Assembly: GCF_004005485.1 (NCBI RefSeq)
Contig: NZ_RZUL01000005.1
Coordinates: forward strand, 62,001 to 126,000
Length of the DNA stretch: 64,000 nucleotides
Direction of reading: 5' to 3'
DNA from: Sphingobium algorifonticola
GTDB lineage: Bacteria > Pseudomonadota > Alphaproteobacteria > Sphingomonadales > Sphingomonadaceae
A program made the translations under genes and the position numbers. This document shows, in pieces, positions 37,987 through 46,297 of this stretch (positions within the stretch are counted from its first letter, which is position 1; each line of letters begins with the position of its first letter). The notes beneath the pieces are model-generated. The model searched no databases, had not been told where the DNA came from, and saw only the letters and a program-made list of their open reading frames with translations.

Positions 37987-37998
37987 CCGGGCGACAGT

Positions 37999-38784
37999 TC
38001 AACTGTCGATCCGCGTGACCTTCACGTCCTGCGATATCAATTCCGCCGCGCCGAATGTCGTCATGAACGCGACATCGGTCGCATCCCGACCCACGGCCAT
38101 GCGCACCATGCCGGGTATCGGCGCCAGCCCCGTTGCATCCACGATGTGCCATGCATCGTCCAGCCATACTTCGACGACCGCATGGAAATCCGGCGGATCG
38201 AGCCGCCAAGCATAGACCGATACGACCCGTGCGGGAATGTCATGCGCCCGTACGATCGCCGCCGTCAGATGCGCGAAATCGCGGCAGACGCCCTGACGGG
38301 ACAGGAATGTGTCGGCGGCCGTCGTCGTCCCGTCCGAACTGCCCGCGACATAGCGGATATGCTGCCGCACCCATTCCACCGCCGCGTGGACGAAATCGCC
38401 GCCGTCCAGCCCGTCGAACTCCTGATGTGCGAAGCTGTTGAGCCTGTCGGCTTCACAATAGCGGCTTGGCCAGAGGAACGGGACCACTTCCGACGGAATG
38501 GCGGGCAGCGGCGAAGCGGGCAGCCCCAGTACCGTGGAGGGCGCCCGCTCGACATCGACTGTTGCGGTATAGTGGGCATTGAAATCCCCGGTTCCGGTTC
38601 GCGTCCATGTCCTGCGGCCGACGCGGCTACCCCCCGGGATGGTCGAGAGCGGTCCGGCGCCGGTTACGATCAGACGATCCTCGACCAGAATCTGATCCGG
38701 CTGCGCCGCAGCCTCTATGGCGAGCAATACGTCAGTCGGCTCCGCGAAACGATAATTCAGGTCTGCTTTGATGTGCAGGCGCAT
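37999..38784 (-). CDS. Transglutaminase-like cysteine peptidase-fold protein
   Basis: A 261-residue protein. The N-terminal 110 residues form a beta-rich domain (HIKADLNYRFAEPTDVLLAI), as in bacterial transglutaminase-like proteins. The catalytic triad is visible: Cys in SRQGVCRDFAHL, His in PDFHAVVEVWLDD and Asp in WHIVDATGLAP. The RYVAGSSDGTTTAADTF segment before the Cys is also typical. There is no signal peptide, so it may act in the cytoplasm. Members are peptidases or amide-transfer enzymes of largely unknown substrate. A short palindrome CGACAGTT/AACTGTCG spans its stop codon next to the ccrM end. Confidence 0.85.
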   Translation of the reverse strand: MRLHIKADLNYRFAEPTDVLLAIEAAAQPDQILVEDRLIVTGAGPLSTIPGGSRVGRRTWTRTGTGDFNAHYTATVDVERAPSTVLGLPASPLPAIPSEVVPFLWPSRYCEADRLNSFAHQEFDGLDGGDFVHAAVEWVRQHIRYVAGSSDGTTTAADTFLSRQGVCRDFAHLTAAIVRAHDIPARVVSVYAWRLDPPDFHAVVEVWLDDAWHIVDATGLAPIPGMVRMAVGRDATDVAFMTTFGAAELISQDVKVTRIDS

Positions 38785-39075
38785 CGGGGGACTTTCAGTG
38801 GGAGGAACAACATGACGTTCGGGTTGTGAAACAATGTGGCGCCTGAGGGCAGACGATCGCGGGAAGGGCGGGATTTACAGCGCCACAGGCTGGTCCCCTT
38901 GACGGCAGGATAGCAGACCGGTCGGCACAAAACCATAATCCTGCATCAAGGACTGCGGTTTTCCGCCTGCGACCGGCACGTTACCGGCATGACAAGCTGT
39001 CCCATCGCGGCACGGCCGCGCGTTAACTCTCTTTGCCGATAGCCTGATTGGTAAACAATGCGTTAACTGCGTGTC

Positions 39076-39264
39076 ATGAGAAAACGTCGCGCCCTTGTCC
39101 TTCGCACCGAATCTGCCGGGCATCCTTTCCGCCGCAGTCTGCCGCCGCATGTATTGGTGATGCCGCGTCATGATCCGCCGGTGAAGGGTGACGAAAGCGA
39201 CTGGAAGCTTTTTGGCCTGAGTTTTGCGGCCTTCTTTACCGCCTTCTACAGCTTTATCGCGTAA
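39076..39264 (+). CDS. Small C-terminally anchored membrane protein, unknown
   Basis: A 62-residue protein. The first 40 residues are basic and Pro-containing (RRALVLRTESAGHPFRR, LPPHVLVMPRHDPP). They are followed by DESDWKLF and one hydrophobic helix LSFAAFFTAFYSFIA at the very end, so it would be tail-anchored. I believe similar short proteins ending in an FFxAFYxFI helix occur in other sphingomonads, which supports a real gene. No function is known to me. It lies alone: about 290 bp of apparently featureless sequence separate it from the transglutaminase start, and its stop converges on the LplT-like gene 6 bp away. Confidence 0.55.
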   Translation: MRKRRALVLRTESAGHPFRRSLPPHVLVMPRHDPPVKGDESDWKLFGLSFAAFFTAFYSFIA

Positions 39265-39270
39265 CGCCGG

Positions 39271-40596
39271 TCAGGACGTAATCGTCGGACCGCACTCGCC
39301 GTCGTTGCATGCCTTGTGCAGTCGCGAGGCAAGCCATGCCGATATCGGGCACATGGCGGCGACGAGGATCAACTGGTTGACCGGCGTCATGCCGAGGATC
39401 GTCAGGCCGATGGCGATCAGCGAGCCGACCACCATCGCACCAGAATTGACGATATTGTTGGCTGCAATCGTGCGCGCCGCCTCGCATTTTTCGACGGTTG
39501 TCGTGAGGAAGGCGTATAGCGGCACAACGAACATGCCGCCGAAGGTCGCCACGCCCAACAGGGTGCCGGTGATGCCCAATGCGTGGGGATGGCCCAGGAA
39601 ATCCGATAGCGAGAGCAACTGGCCGTTTGCCGCACCCTGCCAATTCGCGCAGACGAAATGGAAACCCAGCAGGAACAGCCCCATGCCGATGACCGAGGCA
39701 GGCGCATATTTCGCCGAAACCGATCCTTGCAGCAGCCGGTTGATGGCCACTGATCCGATGGCGATACCGATCGAGAATATCGCCAGAAAGAGGCTGGCGA
39801 CGGCCTTGTCGGCCGTCAGTACATTTTTGACGAGCGGCGGAAACTGGATGAACAAGACAGCACCGATCGTCCAGAAAAAGCTGATCGATACGATGGCGAG
39901 ATAGAGCCGCGGCACATGCATCGTGCCCCTGACGAGCGTGATCGACGCACGGATGAAATGATAGTCAAGAGGATCGCACTGGCCTAGCGGTGGGGCCGTC
40001 GGAACCTGTCGCCCGGCCAGATAGCCGATGATCGCCGTGCCAATCACCACTCCCGCCGCAACTTCAACGGCAATCAGCCCGGCCAGAATCGTGCCTGCCA
40101 GGATCGCGATATAGGTGCCTGCTTCGACCAGGCCGGTGCCGCCCAGCACTTCCTCCTCGCGCAGATGTTGCGGCAGAATCGCATATTTGATCGGGCCGAA
40201 AAATGTCGAGTGGATGCCCATTGCAAAGAGGGCCAACAGCATCAGCGGGATCGCGACGACATGAATGGCGACGCCCATCCAAGCCATCGCCAGCCCGACC
40301 GCTCCCACACTCATGATGACGATTTCTGCTGCCTTCACAAAGCGGATAATACGTGCCTTGTCCCGCTGATCGGCCAGTTGCCCCGACAGGGCGGAGAGCA
40401 GAAAAAAGGGCAGGATGAACACGCCGGTCGCAATGGCGCTGAACCAGGTTTCGGCACGCGCGTCATTATAGACCGAATAGACCACGAACAGGACCATCGC
40501 GTTCTTGAACAGATTGTCGTTGAAGGCGCCCAGAAGCTGCGTGACGAAGAGCGGCAGAAAACGCCGCTTGGTAAGGAGCCTGACCGAGGCTTGCAT
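39271..40596 (-). CDS. LplT-like MFS lysophospholipid transporter
   Basis: A 441-residue major facilitator protein with 12 helices. The N-terminus LPLFVTQLLGAFNDNLFKNA is the hallmark of the LplT family, which flips lysophospholipids across the inner membrane for re-acylation. HSTFFGPIKYAILPQHL is also characteristic. In several proteobacteria the domain is fused to the acyltransferase Aas; here it stands alone and no aas gene is nearby. It is divergent from the phospholipid gene pgsA, about 190 bp away, which fits a membrane-lipid role. Confidence 0.85.
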   Translation of the reverse strand: MQASVRLLTKRRFLPLFVTQLLGAFNDNLFKNAMVLFVVYSVYNDARAETWFSAIATGVFILPFFLLSALSGQLADQRDKARIIRFVKAAEIVIMSVGAVGLAMAWMGVAIHVVAIPLMLLALFAMGIHSTFFGPIKYAILPQHLREEEVLGGTGLVEAGTYIAILAGTILAGLIAVEVAAGVVIGTAIIGYLAGRQVPTAPPLGQCDPLDYHFIRASITLVRGTMHVPRLYLAIVSISFFWTIGAVLFIQFPPLVKNVLTADKAVASLFLAIFSIGIAIGSVAINRLLQGSVSAKYAPASVIGMGLFLLGFHFVCANWQGAANGQLLSLSDFLGHPHALGITGTLLGVATFGGMFVVPLYAFLTTTVEKCEAARTIAANNIVNSGAMVVGSLIAIGLTILGMTPVNQLILVAAMCPISAWLASRLHKACNDGECGPTITS

Positions 40597-40786
40597 GGAG
40601 GCGACATCTTCTCGCTGTTGCGCTTGTGGCGCCGGGGTCTAGCCGTTGTGACGCGGCCTGTCCAACAACACCTTATTCCACTGGCCATGTTCCAGTTATG
40701 TGACAGGCCAATGTTGGGCGTTGGCATGCACGTTGGCATCCAATGGGCCGCTTGTAACCGCCCCCGCGCTGTGGCAGGCGAGCGAT

Positions 40787-41338
40787 ATGCTGACGCTGCC
40801 AAATCTGCTGACGCTCTCGCGTATCCTGGCCGTGCCGTTGCTGGTCGGGCTGCTGTGGTGGCCGCAATGGCGCACCGGCTATGGCTTTGCCTTCGTGCTC
40901 TATTGCCTGATGGGCATCACCGATTATTTCGATGGCTATCTTGCGCGCGCCAACGGTGCTGTGTCCAAACTCGGCATCTTCCTGGATCCGATCGCCGACA
41001 AGATCATGATTGCCGCCGTCATCCTGATGCTGGCGGCGACCCGCGACATTGCCGGTATCCATATTATTGCGGCGCTCACCATATTGCTGCGTGAAATCGC
41101 GGTATCGGGCTTGCGTGAGTTTCTGGCCGGTTTGCAGGTGTCGGTACCAGTGTCGCAACTGGCGAAGTGGAAAACGACGTTCCAGCTCATCTGTTTCGGC
41201 GCGCTGATTCTCGCTGGTGCCCTGCCGCAATTTGCCTTCATCCAGTGGACCGGACTGGCGACGCTCTGGGCGGCGGCGATACTGACGGCCATCACCGGCT
41301 GGGATTATCTGCGCGTCGGCCTGAAGCATATGGATTGA
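40787..41338 (+). CDS. pgsA: CDP-diacylglycerol-glycerol-3-phosphate 3-phosphatidyltransferase
   Basis: PgsA, 183 residues, makes phosphatidylglycerol phosphate, the precursor of phosphatidylglycerol and cardiolipin. It has four to six membrane helices and the CDP-alcohol phosphotransferase signature: DYFDGYLARANGAVSKLG then FLDPIADKIM, i.e. DGxxAR-x8-GxxxDxxxD. The N-terminus MLTLPNLLTLSRILAVP is the family start, so I chose the ATG at 40787 over a longer frame that begins 29 codons earlier. It is followed by moaD after 7 bp. Confidence 0.94.
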   Translation: MLTLPNLLTLSRILAVPLLVGLLWWPQWRTGYGFAFVLYCLMGITDYFDGYLARANGAVSKLGIFLDPIADKIMIAAVILMLAATRDIAGIHIIAALTILLREIAVSGLREFLAGLQVSVPVSQLAKWKTTFQLICFGALILAGALPQFAFIQWTGLATLWAAAILTAITGWDYLRVGLKHMD

Positions 41339-41345
41339 GAACGGT

Positions 41346-41606
41346 ATGGCGGCGCTCGACATCCTGTATTTCGCCTGGGTGCGGGAAGCGATCGGCAGGG
41401 ACGGTGAGCGTATCGACGCTGTCGATCCCGCGGTGACCGTTGCCGACCTGGTGGGGGCGCTTGCCGGGCGTGGCGGCGGCTACGCAGAGGCGCTAGGGGA
41501 TATTGAACGTCTGCGCGCTGCACTCGATCAGCATTTCGTGGCCTTTGATGCCGTCATCGGTTCAGCGCGGGAATTGGCCATATTTCCGCCGGTCACAGGC
41601 GGATGA
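41346..41606 (+). CDS. moaD: Molybdopterin synthase sulfur-carrier subunit
   Basis: MoaD, 86 residues, is the ubiquitin-fold sulfur carrier that delivers thiocarboxylate sulfur to precursor Z in molybdenum cofactor synthesis. It begins LDILYFAWVREAIG and ends in the essential Gly-Gly of IFPPVTGG. DAVIGSARELAIFPPV is typical. The stop overlaps the moaE ATG by four bases, matching the 2:2 MoaD-MoaE complex. Confidence 0.95.
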   Translation: MAALDILYFAWVREAIGRDGERIDAVDPAVTVADLVGALAGRGGGYAEALGDIERLRAALDQHFVAFDAVIGSARELAIFPPVTGG

Positions 41607-42058
41607 CGATTCATAGCCGCGTTGGCCCGGAGGATTTCGATCCGGCGGAGGAACTGGCGGCGCTGGAACGTCTCGGTGGTGGTGCCGTTGCAAGTTTTAC
41701 CGGGCTGGTGCGCGGCGGAGATGGGCTGACGACGCTGCGCCTCGATCACTATCCTGCCATGACTGAGGCACAGGTGACGCGCATCGCCGCAGAGGCAGCA
41801 TCACGCTGGCCGCTGCTTGGCATCCGCATCGTCCATCGCATCGGAACATTGGAACCGGGAGACCGCATCGTCTTTGTCGGTACAGCTTCGGCGCATCGCC
41901 GCGTAGCGCTGGAAAGCTGCGCCTTTCTGATCGACTGGATGAAAAGCCACGCGCCGTTCTGGAAAAAGGAAAGCTTCGCCGATGGCCGGGAGCGCTGGGT
42001 CGAAGCAAAGGCGGAGGATGTGGTGAAAGCCGACGCTTGGGCCGCGTTTCACAATTGA
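41603..42058 (+). CDS. moaE: Molybdopterin synthase catalytic subunit
   Basis: MoaE, 151 residues, builds the dithiolene of molybdopterin using sulfur from MoaD. It shows GAVASFTGLVRGGD, LRLDHYPAMTEAQV, IVHRIGTLEPGDRIVFVG, ASAHRRVALESCAFLIDW and the catalytic APFWKKESF with conserved lysines. Length is normal. A hairpin with a short T-run follows at 42106. Confidence 0.95.
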   Translation: MTIHSRVGPEDFDPAEELAALERLGGGAVASFTGLVRGGDGLTTLRLDHYPAMTEAQVTRIAAEAASRWPLLGIRIVHRIGTLEPGDRIVFVGTASAHRRVALESCAFLIDWMKSHAPFWKKESFADGRERWVEAKAEDVVKADAWAAFHN

Positions 42059-42105
42059 TCCGCTATCCCGCCGATCGGAGCCAGCGGCTCGTATCTCACC
42101 GTTCC

Positions 42106-42124
42106 AACTGCACATTGCAGTTTT
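42106..42124 (+). terminator. Probable terminator after moaE
   Basis: AACTGCA (42106-42112), loop CAT, TGCAGTT (42116-42122), continuing as TTTTAT. The stem is short but perfect and the T-run follows directly. It lies between the convergent moaE and oxyR genes. Confidence 0.5.
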
Positions 42125-42127
42125 ATC

Positions 42128-43063
42128 TTACCCCGCGACGGCACCCCGGATACGCTTCGGGGCCTTCGCCGCGTCGCGCAATATCTCCGCCATCATCCGA
42201 AACTCCTTTTCGCGTGGGCTGTTGCGGCGCCAGACCAGCGCGATCTGCCGCTGTGCGTTGTCCGCGTGAAGGGGCCGCGCGACGATATCGGTGTTCTCCA
42301 ATATACCCCCGGTGATCGCCATTTCGGGCAGCATGGTCAGGCCCAGCCCGTTGTCGACCATCTGAACCAAAGTGTGCAGCGACGTGCCCATCATCGTCGC
42401 TTCGGCGCGTAATTCGGGCCGGTTACATGCCGAAAGTGCATGGTCCTTGAGGCAATGGCCATCCTCCAGCAACAAAAGCCGTGCTTCGTCGATCATGTCC
42501 GGGTCGATATGCGCGGGAGGATCGCGCGGATCATCCTTGGGGAATGCCACGAACAGCCGGTCGGCGAACAATATCTCGCTGTCCACTTCGCCCGTCGCAT
42601 AAGGCAGGGCAAGCAACACGCAATCGACATGACCGTGACGGAGCGATTCGACCGCAGCATGGCTGGTTTCCTCGCGCAGATAGAGTTTGAGCTCCGGCTT
42701 GTCGGCGCGCAGGCGCGGCAAAAGCTGGGGAAGCAGGAACGGGGCGATCGTCGGGATCACGCTCATGCGCAATTCGCCACACAGCGGCTTGCCCGCCGCT
42801 TGCGCTATGCCCGCCAGTTCCTCCGCTTCGCGCAATACGCGATGCGCCTTTTCCACGATCCGGTCGCCCAGGGCCGTAAACCGGACGACGCGGCGTGTCC
42901 GCTCGACCAGGGTAACGCCGATCAGCGATTCGAGTTCGCGGATGCCTGCGGACAGCGTGGATTGCGTGACGAAACAGGCGTCGGCCGCCTTGCCGAAATG
43001 GCCATGTTCCTTCAGCGCGGCGAGATACTGCAACTGCTTGAGCGTCGGCATGTAGCTCGACAT
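42128..43063 (-). CDS. oxyR: Hydrogen-peroxide-sensing LysR regulator OxyR
   Basis: A 311-residue LysR-type regulator. The winged helix is at the N-terminus (LQYLAALKEHGHFGKAADAC, then VTQSTLSAGIRELES). The effector domain carries LLLLEDGHCLKDHALSACNR, with Cys204 and Cys213 nine residues apart, the same spacing as the redox pair Cys199/Cys208 of E. coli OxyR. That makes a peroxide sensor the firm call rather than a general LysR protein. The ATG at 43063 has GGGAG upstream; longer frames are not supported. Its target, such as a catalase or peroxidase gene, is not beside it. Confidence 0.92.
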   Translation of the reverse strand: MSSYMPTLKQLQYLAALKEHGHFGKAADACFVTQSTLSAGIRELESLIGVTLVERTRRVVRFTALGDRIVEKAHRVLREAEELAGIAQAAGKPLCGELRMSVIPTIAPFLLPQLLPRLRADKPELKLYLREETSHAAVESLRHGHVDCVLLALPYATGEVDSEILFADRLFVAFPKDDPRDPPAHIDPDMIDEARLLLLEDGHCLKDHALSACNRPELRAEATMMGTSLHTLVQMVDNGLGLTMLPEMAITGGILENTDIVARPLHADNAQRQIALVWRRNSPREKEFRMMAEILRDAAKAPKRIRGAVAG

Positions 43064-43103
43064 CTTATTTGCTCCCTCACTATGTAGGGGGCATATAATC
43101 GCT

Positions 43104-43889
43104 CTAGCCGATATATCCAAGCCACTTGGCGATGCCGAACGCCGATGTCAGCGTCAGGATGATGCCGACCGAGACCATCAGTATCTTCGGCGCGACATGG
43201 CGCGCGAGCATGGCACCCAGCGGCGCCGCAACAACGCCACCGATGAGCAGGCCGGACGTGGCTATCGTAAAGGCTTCCCAGCCGATGTTGAGGAAGAAGG
43301 TGATGGAGATGCTGAGCGTCAGAATGAACTCGACACTGTTGACCGTGCCGATCGTATGACGCGGGCTGGACCCCTGGATCAGGAGATTGGATGTAACCAC
43401 GGGGCCCCAGCCGCCGCCGCCGGTCGCATCGAGAAAGCCGCCGACCAGGCCCAATGGGCCGACGACTTTCGGGTTGCTGTTCGGCAGTGTCCGGTGCGTC
43501 GAGCGCCACACCAGGTAAAGACCAATGCCCAGCAGGTAAATCTGGATGAACGGCTTGATGATTTCGCCGTCGATATTGGAAAGGACATAGGCCCCCAGCA
43601 CGCCTCCGATCACACCGGGTACTACCAGCCGCCGGAACAGGCTCCAGTCGACATTGCGATGCGCGATGTGGCTGATCGCTGAAACGCCCGTCGTGCAAGT
43701 TTCGGCGGCATGGACACCGGCCGATGCCGCTGCGGGCGGCACGCCGAGTGCGAGAAGCAATGTACTCGATATCACGCCATAGGCCATGCCGAGCGCGCCA
43801 TCCACCATCTGCGCAAAGAAGCCGACGAGAATGAAAGGCCAGATTGCATCGGCATGCAGCGCCCCGGCATTCAGGATCGAATCGATCAT
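43104..43889 (-). CDS. TauE/SafE-family anion exporter
   Basis: A 261-residue membrane protein with about eight helices. It matches the TauE/SafE (DUF81) family of sulfite or organosulfonate exporters: FFAQMVDGALGMAYGVISST near the start and the mirrored GPLGLVGGFLDATGGGGWGP in the second half. The start is the ATG at 43889. It is 40 bp upstream of oxyR on the same strand and may be co-transcribed with it. Family members move sulfite, sulfoacetate or other anions; which one here is not evident, though cysE nearby points to sulfur metabolism. Confidence 0.85.
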   Translation of the reverse strand: MIDSILNAGALHADAIWPFILVGFFAQMVDGALGMAYGVISSTLLLALGVPPAAASAGVHAAETCTTGVSAISHIAHRNVDWSLFRRLVVPGVIGGVLGAYVLSNIDGEIIKPFIQIYLLGIGLYLVWRSTHRTLPNSNPKVVGPLGLVGGFLDATGGGGWGPVVTSNLLIQGSSPRHTIGTVNSVEFILTLSISITFFLNIGWEAFTIATSGLLIGGVVAAPLGAMLARHVAPKILMVSVGIILTLTSAFGIAKWLGYIG

Positions 43890-44049
43890 CTAGGCCCCTT
43901 GCACAGCATATTGTCTACTGCCCTGCTTTGCTTTTTCGGCATCGCCAAGGAAGTTTCTCTATCGACCGATGTAGGCAAAAACGACCGGCATCTGGAATAA
44001 AGCAACGAGACGCACTATTCTGACAATTGGTTCAGGTCAAAGGACAGTT

Positions 44050-44763
44050 ATGGCCCGTCGTCTTGTCGCCTATCTGGATTCGGTCAAGTCCCGCGATCCT
44101 GCGCCGCGCTCCCGTGCGGAAATCCTGCTCTATCCGGGGGTGTGGTCGCTTGCCTTTCATCGTGTGGCACATCGGCTGTACCGCATGGAGCTGTTTTTCC
44201 TTGCGCGCGCCGTCAATCATCTCTCCCGCTTTCTCACGGCGAACGATATTCATCCGGGCGCCCGGATCGGGCGGCGGCTGTTTATCGATCATGGCTTTAC
44301 CGTCATCGGCGAAACGGCGGAAATCGGTGATGACGTGACGATCTATCAGAATGTCACTCTGGGTGGCACCGATCCTGCCAACGGGATCGCGGGCAAGCGG
44401 CATCCGACAATCGGCAACGGAGTCATCATCGGATCGGGTGCGCAGGTTCTTGGACCCGTGACGGTCGGCCAGCGCGCGCGTATCGGGGCTAATGCCGTCG
44501 TGACGAAGAACGTGCCGGAAGGTGCGACAATGGTCGGCATTCCTGCCAGGCAGATGCTGGTCGATGTCACCGCCTATCAGCGCGACTTCCTGCCTTATGG
44601 GACGCCGTGCAGCGACAGCTTCGATCCGGCAACGCAGAAGCTGGAGCTGATGCAATGCGAAATCGAGCAATTGCGCAAGCGGCTGGCCGCGCTGATCGAG
44701 GAGCAGGCGAAATCCGCGCTATCCGCCGATCCCGTCGACGAGCAGGAGCGCGGCTGCGCCTGA
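44050..44763 (+). CDS. cysE: Serine O-acetyltransferase
   Basis: CysE/EpsC type, 237 residues, makes O-acetylserine, the carbon skeleton for cysteine. An alpha-helical N-terminus ([19 protein letters not shown]) leads into a left-handed beta-helix: [20 protein letters not shown] with catalytic His and Asp, [36 protein letters not shown] and a final IPARQM. The C-terminal 50 residues are a charged helix ([20 protein letters not shown]) beyond the usual core. AAGGAC precedes the ATG. The stop overlaps the next start (TGATG). Confidence 0.92.
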   Translation: MARRLVAYLDSVKSRDPAPRSRAEILLYPGVWSLAFHRVAHRLYRMELFFLARAVNHLSRFLTANDIHPGARIGRRLFIDHGFTVIGETAEIGDDVTIYQNVTLGGTDPANGIAGKRHPTIGNGVIIGSGAQVLGPVTVGQRARIGANAVVTKNVPEGATMVGIPARQMLVDVTAYQRDFLPYGTPCSDSFDPATQKLELMQCEIEQLRKRLAALIEEQAKSALSADPVDEQERGCA

Positions 44764-45125
44764 TGAGCGGCACGGCCATTTCGCCCGGTAACGTCACCCC
44801 CTTTCCGGGGGGCAAGCCGCCTCCGCAGACCGGCTTCGACCGTCAGGAATTGATGCGGATCATGGACCTGTACGGGCGCATGGTCTCTGCCGGCCATTGG
44901 CGCGATTATGCGATCGACATGGGCAAGGATGCGGCGGTGTTTTCCGCCTTTCGTAGGGCGACGGAGCGTCCCGAGTTCCGTATCGAAAAGCGCCCGGCGT
45001 TGCGCAATCGCCAGGGCATGTGGGCATTGATCGGTGAAGCGGGTGCCGTGCTGAAGCGTGGCGCGGAACTCGGCCCGGTGCTGGCACCCGTCGAGCGGCG
45101 GCTGATGAAACTCGTGGAGGAGTAA
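44763..45125 (+). CDS. DUF2794 family protein
   Basis: A 120-residue protein. The core FDRQELMRIMDLYGRMVSAG, HWRDYAIDMGKDAAVFSAFR, RRATERPEFRIEKRP and LRNRQGMWALIGEAGAVLKR matches DUF2794, a family of unknown function found mainly in alphaproteobacteria. A Pro/Gly-rich N-terminus precedes it. The ATG at 44763 overlaps the cysE stop, so the two genes are translationally coupled here. Nothing in the sequence shows a catalytic motif. Confidence 0.85.
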   Translation: MSGTAISPGNVTPFPGGKPPPQTGFDRQELMRIMDLYGRMVSAGHWRDYAIDMGKDAAVFSAFRRATERPEFRIEKRPALRNRQGMWALIGEAGAVLKRGAELGPVLAPVERRLMKLVEE

Positions 45126-45154
45126 CTGCGGCAGGCAGCATGTGCCTTTCGCCG

Positions 45155-46219
45155 TTATACCGCCACGGCATCCCGATCCAGATAGGGCATCCTGATCCGC
45201 ACATTTTCCGGCAGGCCATCGACCACCAGCCTGCGCGCCGTGTGCCACAAGGCGGAAAGCAGCAGGAGGGCTGATCCAATGACAAGCGCCGTCAGCGCAA
45301 ACGACAGCTCGACTGCGCCAGCCTCCCGAAACAGCGCGCTTAACGCCCACAGGACATAAGCAAGACTGGAAACGAGCAACGCCCGGCGGTCAATTGCCAG
45401 CGCCACCAGCCCGAACAGCACGTAAAGAGCGATGACGGTTGCCGCCGTGCCGATGCTGATCGCGCCGTCCAGTACGCCGAGCAAATGAAACAGGCTGTGT
45501 GCGATCATCGGCGCAGCGGCAAGATGCAGCCAGAAGGCAACGTCGGATCGGCGGGTCGTGCGGCTGCGATCGCTGACGTCCCACCACATGGCATAAGCGA
45601 AGATGGCGATGCCGCACAGCAGCACGACCCAGAATATGCCACCGTCGATTGTTGGCGCGGAGGCCAGTACGAGACTTATGGCTACACCGGCAGCGGCCGC
45701 AGCGCCTGCCGCGACCGCGATAGGCACCATGAACCTGCGCCAGTGCAGCCAGATTGCGCCCACAGTCGCCAGCGCCACGGCCGAGAGCAGCAAGGCACCG
45801 ATCTGCGTTCCGGCATTGGGAACAAGCCGGGCGACCAAGCCGATCAGCGACATTGCCACCCCGCCTGCGAAGCTGAGCAGCAGGATGATGCTGGGCAAAG
45901 CCATGCGCCGACGCCGTGTGAAATATTCGGCAAGGCCCCAGGAAATGGCCGCCACGAGAACGCCTGCCAAGATGGCCGGCCGCTGCGCGAACCTCGCCTC
46001 GCCGTCCAGATTCTGGCCGAGCCAGCCGACCGCGACCAGCAGGATGACACTCGCGATCGATACGAAGATATCGTTGAACCCGGTGAGCAGGCGGAAATGC
46101 TCCTCATCGACCAAGGGGCTGACCCGGCGCGCGGCGACATGGCTGCGCAAGGCATCTGCTGCCGCCGGATCGAGGACACCGGCTTCGATCGCTGCCTGCA
46201 AGTCGCTTTCGCTGTACAT
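45155..46219 (-). CDS. DUF2157-like polytopic membrane protein
   Basis: A 354-residue protein. The N-terminal 35 residues are soluble and helical (YSESDLQAAIEAGVLDPAAA, recalling the short domain before the DUF2157 membrane part). About ten hydrophobic helices follow, for example IASVILLVAVGWLGQNL, ALLLSAVALATVGAIW and VIALYVLFGLVALAI. A C-terminal helix RRLVVDGLPENVRIRMPYLD ends it. The ATG has AGGAG upstream. No transport or enzyme motif is visible and function is unknown. It follows asmA on the same strand after 78 bp. Confidence 0.65.
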   Translation of the reverse strand: MYSESDLQAAIEAGVLDPAAADALRSHVAARRVSPLVDEEHFRLLTGFNDIFVSIASVILLVAVGWLGQNLDGEARFAQRPAILAGVLVAAISWGLAEYFTRRRRMALPSIILLLSFAGGVAMSLIGLVARLVPNAGTQIGALLLSAVALATVGAIWLHWRRFMVPIAVAAGAAAAAGVAISLVLASAPTIDGGIFWVVLLCGIAIFAYAMWWDVSDRSRTTRRSDVAFWLHLAAAPMIAHSLFHLLGVLDGAISIGTAATVIALYVLFGLVALAIDRRALLVSSLAYVLWALSALFREAGAVELSFALTALVIGSALLLLSALWHTARRLVVDGLPENVRIRMPYLDRDAVAV

Positions 46220-46297
46220 GGTTCATGCTCCTGTTACGGCCATAGTGTAGCGCAACTGTATCACTATGGCAATACAGTTGCATGCCGTGCAGCCCTC

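Noticed and set aside
38875..39171. A 98-codon minus-strand frame between the transglutaminase and the small membrane protein gene.
   Set aside because: No ribosome-binding site, irregular composition, and it overlaps the better-supported plus-strand small gene.
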